From contig NW_019091426.1 in NCBI RefSeq assembly GCF_001949145.1, positions 435,247 to 479,006 of the forward strand: DNA of 43,760 bases, in the 5' to 3' direction. Origin of the DNA: Acanthaster planci (Eukaryota; Echinodermata; Asteroidea; Valvatida; Acanthasteridae). The notes below the pieces were generated by a model that was not told where the DNA came from, made no database searches, and worked only from the letters and a program-made list of their open reading frames with translations. Made by a program: the position numbers and the translations under genes. Of the stretch, positions 12,701 to 24,700 are shown one piece after another (position 1 is the stretch's first letter; each line of letters opens with the position of its first letter).

Positions 12701-15700
12701 CTGGAAATTAATCTAAGCAAAAATGTACATTTTTACAGTTTACGTCAGTCCGTTGCTCAATTGGATAGAGCCACTATTTTCCACACCCTTTCCAAATCAA
12801 ACATTGATATGTGACACACAGACTGTGAGATACAGTCGATGAGCAGGCATTGAGCATTTGGAACATTTTGTCTGCTTCGTTTGTTTGTGAACTTCAAACG
12901 AGTTTGCCATTCATGGTTCTTTCTCTTTTTTTTTCTTGATTCAACAGATACCCCTGTTTCAGCAGCATCCGCAGCTCCGCAGCTGTGTGCGGCCCATCCT
13001 GGAGAGAGCAGTCCAGGAACTAGTCCACCCCGTGGTGGACCGCTCCATCAAGATTGCCCTGACGACTTGCGAACAGATTGTCAGAAAGGTAACGAGTGGA
13101 GATGGGGCGTTTGATTTTTTTGGAACTAATAGACTTCATGTTTGAAGTCGTGCTGTTGGCTTCTCCCCACACCCCACCCCATCCGGTTGCATTTATCTCT
13201 AAATGCTGGTCAAGTCTTAGCATGAATCTTACTCATTTTGTTGTGATTAATCTCAAGGAGGTTTCCCTTTCAAAACTTGTCAAGCAGATTGAAAAGTAGA
13301 TAACACCACAACTTGTCTGATTGGGTCAGTTTTATTAAAGAGTTACATTTATGTGCTTGATTACCAGCATTCAACTCAGTTCGTAGTCAGTGACAATCTG
13401 TAGTGGACATTTTAGGATAGTTTGGGAACCAGGTACCCTATTGAAGTAGAGCATGGGGACCTAACACAAGTTTCAAAGACAAGACAAAGGTCACGCTTGA
13501 TAGATACATTCAAATTGCCAAGTCTGTCTCACCCAACTCGCTTTGGACACAAACGTGAAATCTGATTTAGTATTCATGCAGCCTAGTTTTTATTCTAAAA
13601 TTTGCCCACAAATTGCCAAAATTGGTTACTTAGATACCAAGAGTGGCCCTAATAGTCTCTTAAGGTGAAGCAGTTCTCATGTGAAGAACCATCAGTTGTC
13701 AGTTATATCCGTTAACCCCTTTGCAGAGCATGTTGACATTTTTACGATCAATCCTTCTCTCTCTCTTTCTGTCCTGCCAGGACTTTGCCTTGGATCCCGA
13801 AGAGAACCGCATGCGCATCGCCGCCCACCACATGGTGCGTAACCTGACGGCTGGCATGGCGATGATCACGTGTCGTGAGCCTCTCCTGACCAGCATCAGC
13901 AACAACTTCAAGACGGCCTGTATCACTGCTCTGAAGGTGAGCAGTTCAGAAGCTGCCTCTCTCCGGCAGCAGGGATGAGAGAATGACCAGAATTCTAGAA
14001 CTGAAAGAAGAAAATTTCTACTTAACAATGGTTCGCAACTGTCCAGAAATTTAGGGATATAGTGAGCATGAAGGGTATTCCTTTTAGAAATCATGAAATC
14101 TTGTTGATGTTAAAGTGGAGCTTGTGAAGATGATGACAATATATTNNNNNNNNNNNNNNNNNNNNNNNNNNNNNNNNNNNNNNNNNNNNNNNNNNNNNNN
14201 NNNNNNNNNNNNNNNNNNNNNNNNNNNNNNNNNNNNNNNNNNNNNNNNNNNNNNNNNNNNNNNNNNNNNNNNNNNNNNNNNNNNNNNNNNNNNNNNNNNN
14301 NNNNNNNNNNNNNNNNNNNNNNNNNNNNNNNNNNNNNNNNNNNNNNNNNNNNNNNNNNNNNNNNNNNNNNNNNNNNNNNNNNNNNNNNNNNNNNNNNNNN
14401 NNNNNNNNNNNNNNNNNNNNNNNNNNNNNNNNNNNNNNNNNNNNNNNNNNNNNNNNNNNNNNNNNNNNNNNNNNNNNNNNNNNNNNNNNNNNNNNNNNNN
14501 NNNNNNNNNNNNNNNNNNNNNNNNNNNNNNNNNNNNNNNNNNNNNNNNNNNNNNNNNNNNNNNNNNNNNNNNNNNNNNNNNNNNNNNNNNNNNNNNNNNN
14601 NNNNNNNNNNNNNNNNNNNNNNNNNNNNNNNNNNNNNNNNNNNNNNNNNNNNNNNNNNNNNNNNNNNNNNNNNNNNNNNNNNNNNNNNNNNNNNNNNNNN
14701 NNNNNNNNNNNNNNNNNNNNNNNNNNNNNNNNNNNNNNNNNNNNNNNNNNNNNNNNNNNNNNNNNNNNNNNNNNNNNNNNNNNNNNNNNNNNNNNNNNNN
14801 NNNNNNNNNNNNNNNNNNNNNNNNNNNNNNNNNNNNNNNNNNNNNNNNNNNNNNNNNNNNNNNNNNNNNNNNNNNNNNNNNNNNNNNNNNNNNNNNNNNN
14901 NNNNNNNNNNNNNNNNNNNNNNNNNNNNNNNNNNNNNNNNNNNNNNNNNNNNNNNNNNNNNNNNNNNNNNNNNNNNNNNNNNNNNNNNNNNNNNNNNNNN
15001 NNNNNNNNNNNNNNNNNNNNNNNNNNNNNNNNNNNNNNNNNNNNNNNNNNNNNNNNNNNNNNNNNNNNNNNNNNNNNNNNNNNNNNNTGAGGTTAAGTCG
15101 CTGATTCACTGTTTCCTTCTCGAGTTCAAGATGTGTTCTTTCTACAACACAGTCACATGTCTCCCAACTGCTTTGACAAAGAGGTCACTGGAAATGGTCA
15201 ACACCCAACACCCCACCCTCCCTGATAACCGTAGAAAGACAATATAAAGGGAAAAAAGAAATTTACATCAGGAGGTGGATTCATGATGAATTTTGTCTTA
15301 AGGTTTCCATCTGTTACAGGAGTAAGCCTTGTCTATCTTATTGGGTAGGCTAGGAATGATACTTTCCCCTATGGGAGCCACTGGCTAGTGGCTCTATTTG
15401 CTTTACATAGGTGTGTATGTTACTCTAAGCCATAGCCAGTTGAGTTAGACACCGCCGTACTTGGATGTGTTTGTTGCTGAGGTTCTAGTTATTTTCCAAG
15501 CATACCGGCAGCATGGAATGTCCGAGGCAAAAAATTCAATTTGTGCTCGGAATATCTTTAGCTTTGTCTTGGTATATCCATGTGTATGCAGCAAAGAATG
15601 GCAGTTCTTTAACCTTAACCTACCCGGGTCTTTCAAAATCTGCCTGCAGGTTTTTGAAGGATTTTGTAGGATTGTGGAAGATAGAATGCAACCTTATTAA

Positions 15701-18700
15701 TTCACATGAGGTCTGATGTTACCTAGATGTTGATTGAGCAAAGAGGATGTGCCATTGGTCCCTAATATGAGCGAGGATTTTGGAGGATTCAGGAAAGATC
15801 TCCGAAAAAAATGAGAAGGGAGATTAACTGACTCTCTTGTCTTCCGACCCAAACAGGGAGGCACCGCTCAGACCAAGGAGTTGATTGAGCAGGCTGCCAC
15901 CGTGGTGGCCCAGGAGAACGTAGAGCTGACCTGCTGCTTCATTCAGAAGTGTGCCGTGGAGAAAGCCATCCCAGAAATGGATAGACGTCTGGCAACGGTG
16001 AGTGTAGCTCAACCCCAATGCTCCCCAAACAGCCAAACTCCAATACCAGGGCCTGTTGGAATCTGTTAGGATGAGTACTGTACCAGTATGCTGACCGTGT
16101 TTAGTGTGAGATTTAGGCATACCAGAAATAAAGGGAGTGCAACCGTTCATGTGCACTGTTTGTGTGGAGATTTGCAAGGATGAGGAAGGTTCCTTGTGAA
16201 TCACTCCAGGGAGTTAGGGTTAAGGTTTGAGCCAGGCAACAGTAGAGAATTGGGTGTCTAACTGTGACACTGCAAAACCGGAATGCCCATTTTGTTGAAA
16301 TTTCAGTCTGTTAGGAAGTCATTTTTCTATGAGTTGGGTACATGATGAGAATATTCCTGCTGACCATGCTAGCTCTTTTTGCTAGCACTCATGATCATTT
16401 ATAAGGTTTAGTTTCTGATTCCCAACTCAACTTTTGATTTCCGTTGGCTGAAGTCTTGCAAAGAGATAAGGAGTGTTGTTTGTTTTGAAGCGCGTCATTG
16501 GTGCAGATGGATGTCACGATTTAATTATAAGGGATAAATGCTGCATGCTAGATGTGGATGAAATAAGCATAAGATGATATTCCACGCATTCTACATCAAT
16601 CCTTTCATCAAAATTTGACATAAAATTCTCAGGAGATTGAGCTGCGCAAGCATGCTCGCAACGAGAATCGGCGCTACTGCGATCCGGTCGTGTTGACATA
16701 CCAGGCTGAGAGAATGCCAGAACAGATCCGTCTCAAGGTACGTTGTGCTTGTCATTCCATGTCATCCTAGATTCTGTCATCAAACGCACAGTTTTAAACA
16801 TTTGGAAATTTGGCTTTGCCCACAGAAATGTAAAGAGTTGTAGAAATTTCAAACAGGTGTGTCAGATTGGGGTATCTTTTGGCCTGATGACAGAAAAACC
16901 AAGTACAGCTGATGAAATTGCTTGGGGATGAGTTGTGAGCATGATGAGACCATTTTCTGTTGATTACGCTGGCTTTTGCTAGTCACCATGATCATGTTTA
17001 TAAAGGTTTAGTTTCTGATTCACAGCTCAGAATTGTCGACCCATTATGTAGCGATGGCAGTAAAACCGTCCAAACAGTTGAACGTTGTTGACTGATTAAT
17101 TAATAGCATAGGTTGGATTGTCCCGTTATCTGCAAAATCACTGACTTTCAATTGTGTATGTTAGTTGCCTCGGAGTCACCTCGCCGTCCAGCTTCCTTCT
17201 TTTATCGCTGGCTCCCCAAACGATCTCTGAAAAACCTATCTTCAGGACGTTGACCCTCTGGTGCTCAGTAGAGATGCATTTTGTGCGGGAAAAAATCTCG
17301 AAGTGACCCAGGAGAAAATGTGGTTTTTGTTTTTTGTTTGGTCACCGTGTAGGTCGGTGGTGTGCCGGCTGGCCAAATCGCCGTCTACGAAGAATTTGCC
17401 CGCAGCATTCCTGGATTCCAGCCAACACCCGAGGCTAATCAGCCACCTGGATTCCTGGTTAAACCAGTACAGGTAAGAAAAGCCATCTTTAACTGAGGAG
17501 GACCTAGGAGTAAATTAACTTTTTGTATTTGAGACTTTTGGAATAGTTTTAATGCCTTCCTCAGATTGGCTTGCATTTTTCTGTGGTTTTCTTTGGGAGG
17601 ATTTAGCCAAAACTCGTGCAACGCACAGGTGCTTTGTGGTAAAGGGATCGTGCCGAAGTTCGCAATGCAAGCAACCTTAGCAATGCTGCGAACTTGAGAG
17701 ATGGAAGTGAGGGATCTCTTCTAGGATTTTAATTCTAGTTGTAAATTATTCAGTAATCAGGGATTTTAGACTTGAATACGTTGTTCCTGTTGACAAACTA
17801 GAACAAAACCTGGAGAACCTTAAAATGAGTGTTTTAGCCTCAGAAAATGCACCCAATAAATTAATTTTCTTGTTACTCTCAAGTTTGAATTCCCCCCCCT
17901 CTTCTGGAATCAACTGCAGCAATCCTACGCCACGGACGAGATCACCCAGATCTACGACAAGTGCGTCTCGGAGATCGAGCAGCACCTGCACGCCCTGATC
18001 CAGTCCTCCTCGGCCCAGAGCCAGCATGTGCAGGTGCTTCATACCCTGCTGGAGGCGGTGGTCCTGGCCAGGAACTCGCGGGAGATCGTCACAGCCCTGG
18101 CTCTCCTGCAGAAGGTACGGCTGCATCTGAATCTCTGAAGTCCAGGCCCTGTTCGAGGTCTTTACAAATGGGTCAGTCCATGAGGTTGGGGCACAGTTTG
18201 TGACGGTGTCCATCGTTATGTGGCTTCCGTAAAAATGAACAGCTATTTCCCTGCAAGTGGATTCCAAATTATACATCTTGCTAGGCTAAATACAGAGGTG
18301 TGTGTCACTTTTACAGAATAAATTGCTTACTCTACAGGTCGTGACAGGTGGTAAAAGTTACCCATGTAACAAGGAAACCGTCACAAATTGTGCCCCAACC
18401 TCATTTAATCCCCCTTGTAAAGAACACTGTTTTAACATAGAGCAAGCACCCACTCTATGGTTATAACAAACAACTGTGATAAAGAAGAGATTCTGAGAAT
18501 CCTAATTTCTTGAGTTCTTGTGGGGGTTTTTTTGGGGGGGGGTTTCCGCTCCTGCTTAACAAAGTCTAGGTTATAGCAAAGTTATTTCTCTGGTCATTTT
18601 AACTTTGTTGTAACGAGAGTTGACTGTATTTGGCACTCTCTGAGAGTAGACATAGCCATAGCTGGAGTAAAACTCCTTTCGAACATGGCGATGTTCCGAA

Positions 18701-21700
18701 AATTGCCTTGATCTCTTGATGGGTCCTTGTGTGGACGTTTCCAACATTGTAGGATCTCTGTGTGGGCACAGAATTTATGACAGCAATGGCATTCGTGTTT
18801 CGGCCCAGTCTCTCTGTCTTTGTCAGCAGGGAGGGGGCACCAGTCTCTCGCCTAGGGCTAGAAATGACACATGAACCAGCAGAAACCATTGCTTGCTGCT
18901 GCAGCCACTGTCTCACAGACCTGTGCGTTATTGCAGGATACAGCTAAATAGGGCAGACATAGCCAATGTTTAAAAACAACAATTCATAGCGTGTGGTACC
19001 TTGTCTCTTCTTGCCAGGCTGTGGAAGGCCTTCTGGAGGGCTACACCCCACAGACAATGGAGCCGGAGCTGGCCCTGCGATACCGTGACTGTCACATACT
19101 GGTGCTGAAATCACTTCAAGACCAACGGGCCTATGGCCCTCAGTGGACCAATAAGCAGGTTACTAGGTGAGTTGATGTAGGAGGAACTTGGTGCAATCAA
19201 ATAGGGAGAAAAGACAAGATTAGAAGACATCAGTTTAAGGTTGGTGAGGACAACCGCTCAGAATTTTCTATGAGGGGTACCTCAAAATCAAAATAATGGC
19301 CTTGGCAGGATTGGAAGTAGGCTCAATGGACTTAGAAAGCAAAGAACAGAATCGTATTGACCAATTCACCCTGCCATTTGAAGAATTCATTCTTGGTTTA
19401 TTTGACCTTTGACCCTTTACATTTGTTGGCAGAGTCGTGTGCGAAACGCGTAGTGACCATAAGTACAACCTAGACGCCGTGGAGCAGCTCTTCCGAGCCC
19501 ACCTCATGAATATGCAGACCTTTGACATGCAACTGGCCCAGGTGAGTCACATGATGGTCACGTGACGCTTTACCCAGTAAGAAGCTTCTGTGTTTTCAAT
19601 GCTGAAGGCATTCAACCCCTCCAGTAAGACCAGTCTAGCTGTCAGCACCTGCACAGGGTTTGAAGAAAACGTAATTTAAGTGAAAACTAGTTGCAGTTCT
19701 TTAACCACTTCATTTTTCAAGGTTGATGATGCTGGGCCGGCATAATTATCATTTTTTCCGTTTTCAAAACTCTTCAAAAATTCATCATTTCATTAACGGA
19801 CGTTTATAGCCGCATGAAGTTATCTTTAGGCACTACTCTAAGTTGACAGGTAACCTTCATTGACGCCCGAGTATTTCAACCAGGCCTGCAGCCTTGTAAA
19901 AAGAGCCCAGATTGTGCGGTGTTATGTAACGTTCTTTTGTTCACGAACCTGGCTCAGTGCACTGCCGACCTCTTTTCAATAGGGGCCAGATTAGTGTGCA
20001 GCGGTGCTGTGTGGCTGATTGCTGCGTTGGTAGAGCGCTTTTGTCCCCGGTGGTAATCCCCTTGCTATAAATGCCCCAAACCCTGGTATACAGTTTCAAA
20101 ACAGGGCTGGATTATCACCACTTTTGAGAGTGAAAAATGTCGCTAATGCCCAGCAGCCTGGTCTTTTGTTCGGAGTACAGCCTTTTGTTACAGGGCCCTG
20201 TTTCCTTTGTCCGAGTTTGGAGACCCCTGCCACCCATATAAACCATACGTCTCCGATCCCGGAGTCCCCGGCAGGAAGTGGTTAAGGTGGTCTTACAGTA
20301 TTCACAAGAAAGTTTGAGAGGTCATTTGTGAAGGGGATGGGCCAACACGCCAGGAAACATGTTAGCAGGTCACACTTATGTCATTCTCAGATGTTTAAGA
20401 ATCAGAACGTTTAGCAAAACACATGATAGTGGGTAGAAAGCAGGTAGAAAAAAGAATAGAAATAGGAACTTAAAGAAAGTTTTTCTGCCTTGTTTGATAT
20501 GATTCCAGTTGCTGCTGTTGCTGTCCCAGTGACATTACAAGATGCTTTGTCACTTTGCTCTATAGTGTCGAATTTGAAGTACTCAGAGCCAACAAGCATC
20601 TGCACTCTGGTTGCTGATATATCCATGCTGTTAACAATCATCGTGAGATTTGCGATTCATTTCATTGCAGTCAATGGAGAATGGCCTCAACTACACGGCA
20701 GTGGCCTTTGCCATGAATGTCGTCCGCCGCTACCTGATTGAAGAGAAACAGAGCAACATCTTGAATGAGGCTGACCTGTTCAACACCTTGCACATCCTGG
20801 CACGCATCGCTAACCAGACGCCTAACCCACCTGAAGGGTAAGGGACCAGAGGATTTTGTGACATGATCCTCCCTTCCCCCCAAGCAACCTGCTGATCTCC
20901 CTCAAGCAGACCGCCACCAGCTTGCACCATCCCGAAGCCCCCCTTTTTTTTCCCCTAAATGTACCTCACAACTAACCCGCACCCCTCATTTTTCCTCCAC
21001 CGTCCCGTCCCAAAACTGTTTCCAAAGTGCAATTCCATGCCGATCTTGTAAACCCTAACCTCTACAGAGATCAGAACAACAACCTGCCCACCTTTGACGA
21101 GTCCTGTTTTTTTTCAATTCTACTCCGCCATTTCACCCCTCCCTACTCCCCCTCCCCGAAAAGCACAGGTCAAATTAAAAGTCCAGTTACGAATAATTGG
21201 GGGGAGGACTGTAAAAAGAGAAGCCCCTGGCACAGTTCAGTTTGTACTTGCCTTGAAAATTGATGGCTTGTAATTGACTTGCGAGGACTTACAACTAATT
21301 TGTGAGGACTGTGATTGTATTAGTTGGACGATTGATTGGCTTTAAAGTGTTGATCACTTGCTACAAACCCAACCTCACCTCTTACGATTTTAACCATGCC
21401 ATATCATCATTTGAGCACCCTACTTTTCACCAGCAACCTTTGGTTTTGTACCACAAATTTTAAAAAAATATGGTTCGTTCTGTTACAAAGTCTGCAACAC
21501 CTGATTGAGGTGGTCCGCCAGAACCACGACCCCGCCTTCTTGGACAAAGCCCCCGGGGGACCCACCTCTATGATGCACTCGGGCATCTCCCAGGCCAGGG
21601 AGTTTGACGACCCGCCAGGCCTGAGGGAGAAGACAGAATACCTCCTGAGGGAGTGGGTCAACATGTACCACTCGCCGGCCAGCGGCAAGGACAGCACCAA

Positions 21701-24700
21701 GGCCTTCTCGGCTTTTGTCAACCAGGTATGCCTCATCAAGCTGACTTTAAAAAGAAAACCTGCAACACCATCTCCACTGGAGTTTTTGTCTATCATACAA
21801 TAAATCCTTGATCAACCCTGGGATAAACAAATCCTGGATGTGTCCAAGTTTAAGTTGGGCTCTAACAAAATCTGTCCGCACACAAAGATTTGCAGAGAAG
21901 TGGATTCGATTCTCCTATCCCTGCCCAGAATTTATTCCTTTACTGTTCATGCATTGAGTTTCTAACATTCAGCCTGACTGGCTGACTTACATGCCCAATC
22001 CTGTCATCCCACCAATCAGATGCACCAACAGGGCATCCTCAAGACAGACGACCTGATCACCCGCTTCTTCCGCATCTGCACGGAGCTGTGCGTGGACCTG
22101 TGCTACCGGGCTTTGGCTGAGCAGGCATTGACCCCAACCCTGACCAGAGCCAAGTGCTTCCACACCCTGGATGCCTTCGTCCGCCTGATAGCCCTCCTTG
22201 TCAAGCACTCTGGGGATGCCAGCAATGCCGTGACCAAGATCAACCTTCTTAACAAGGTAATAGATTAAAACAGCTTGGAAGAAAATCACCGTAAAATAGT
22301 TAATGGGATTCCAAGCAAGATATAGAGTTTTGCTAGTTTCTGAATCACATGTTCATCAAAAAGTCTATAAGGAGTGAATGTTTGAGATATTAATGCATGC
22401 AAATTTTATGCAGCTCCATGTGTCATCCAATCAAAGCTACTGGTCACAAACAAGACAAAGGCTGTTGATTGGTTGATTGCTGTCAGCTGATTATTTACAT
22501 TATGGAGACACTCTGATTGGTCACAGAAGGTCAGAATGTTGTACTACGGTAGACAGTGGAGGTTTTGCTGTAGCATCCTTGACATTTTTTTTTGTTTTGA
22601 GTGATAAAGTAGGTGAAGTGCTCGGTGAACATTTTGATCGTAGATCGAGCAGTACCCACCTGTTCTCAGAATCTTGAGCATGCAAAACTAAACATATGAC
22701 CGGTCAGTCTAAGTCTGGCACCTCATCTCCCCATGGCCATTTTGCAGGTTCTGGGCATCGTAGCCGGCGTCCTCCTTCAAGACCATGAGGTGCGTAATAC
22801 GGAGTTCCAGCAGCTGCCCTACCATCGCATCTTCAACATGCTCCTCCTGGAACTCAACGCTCCCGAACAGATCCTGGAGGCCATCAACTACCAGATCATG
22901 ACAGCCTTCTGGTAATTATAGTCTCAATGTAGAGGCTGCATCCGAGTTACTTGGCTATGGCTCTCATTAATACACACATCTATGAGAGGTTGCAGTAGCC
23001 ACTCACTGTTAGATTCCATAGCTACATTATTGTCAGCCGTAGCCAGGAGTTTTGGACACAGGCTTAGGCTGTGTCTGAAATGTCCTGCAGGAACACTAAT
23101 ATCTGTGGAATATGGCCACAGCCACTAGCCAGTGGTGTCCATAGGTGAATGCGTTGTTACTGCTGTAGGCAAGAACTCGGACATGACCTTTTTAAAAAAT
23201 TTTCACCAATGAACTGCAACCAAAGCATTCCTTTGTCTTTGTTCCTCCTGTTACTTGTGACAGGTGTTGTGAATGATCTTTTGCATGGTCTTGTGATGGT
23301 CTCGACTACCACACTGTTTTTGACCTCATTTTCAGTTAGTGACCTGACATTCTCGTCTTCAGTGGTTTTGGTATTCAACGTTTAAGAGCTATGAGTGCCA
23401 GTTACCCAAATGCTTATTTAAATTACTAGCCAGTTTTATATTCAGCAAGAGAATTCTAGTAATTCTATTTAGATTTTTTTTCTTTTTGTTTTTTTTTCCT
23501 CATAATCTTAAGCGTTTGCTGATGTCTCTAGATGTGATGAAACTTTCCAGTGATTCAAGTCTTCATGACTTGACACGCGATAGTTTTTATAAAAAGATTT
23601 AGTTTCTGATTCAGGGGCTCATAAACTTGCTAAGATTTCTAAAATTACAGCTGAAAGGCTCTTCAAACTGGTTGTTTGAAGAACGGTGAGTGGTGATCTT
23701 AGAATAATAAATCAGGAAAAATAGTGAGTTTGTTTATATTCAATCTAATTCGAGGTGTTGTATTGGGCTCTTAAAACTCCTGAATCCTTCAAAATCCATC
23801 CGACAGTTTGGGAGGATTTTCCTGGATTGAGGAAGGTAGGTTCCAAAAACTTTTAGGAGGGGTTGCATTCACCACAAAAACTTTATAAAAAAAAAAACCT
23901 TTCCATTCTTGAGCAGCGGTTGTTTGTTTTTGGAGGTTGTGGAAATGTTCCTAGCACCAGAATAAATATTGTCCAATTTGCCATCCTGTGTAGCAATGCC
24001 TTACACGTCTTGCGGCCTTCCAAAGCACCAGGCTTTGTCTACTCCTGGCTGGAGCTGATCTCTCATCGTATCTTCATTGCAAGGATGCTGGCCATGCTGC
24101 CCCAGCAGAAGGTAAACGCACCCTAGACCACCCGTGTTTTATGCTTAATACCTACCTGACATGGACATTTCTCTGTTTTCGTGTAGATAAGAACTCTTGG
24201 TAAAGACACTCTTGCACTTTCTTGTTTTCTTGCACTGTGAACACTTTTTTACTCTGGATTTTTCTTGGTGGTTTCCTTGACTGTTCTTCCTTTTAATTCA
24301 GAACACCCTAACCCCAAATGCCTCCAAAACTGTTTTCCAGAAAAGGGCTAACCTTGTGTGGACCTAGCTTATAGTTCATTGAAGGTTTTCACAACCTTCA
24401 TTATGTGGACCTCTTGTTTATGGGTCCATACGAGGTATGTGAGGTTAACACACGGGCCCTCAGAACTTTATGAGTTGTTTCCTAACTCTACCAGGAACAT
24501 CCTGATGGGCATACCACCCAATTGAAAGCACAGGCTTTGCCCATCCTGATGGGCATACCACCCAATTGAAAGCATAGGCTGTGCCCATCCTGATGGACAT
24601 ATCACCCAATTGAAAGCACAGGCTGTGCCCATTTGGGAATAGTATAGTAATTGTCCTGTTTATTTGCTGCTTGTGGAACAGACTGTTTCAGTCAGAACTA

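Noticed and set aside
12755-12771. Functional tRNA gene
   Set aside because: Only the D-arm is tRNA-like; no B box or acceptor stem at the required distance.
14084-15109. Long frames on both strands across the gap
   Set aside because: They are runs of N, so the open frame is meaningless.
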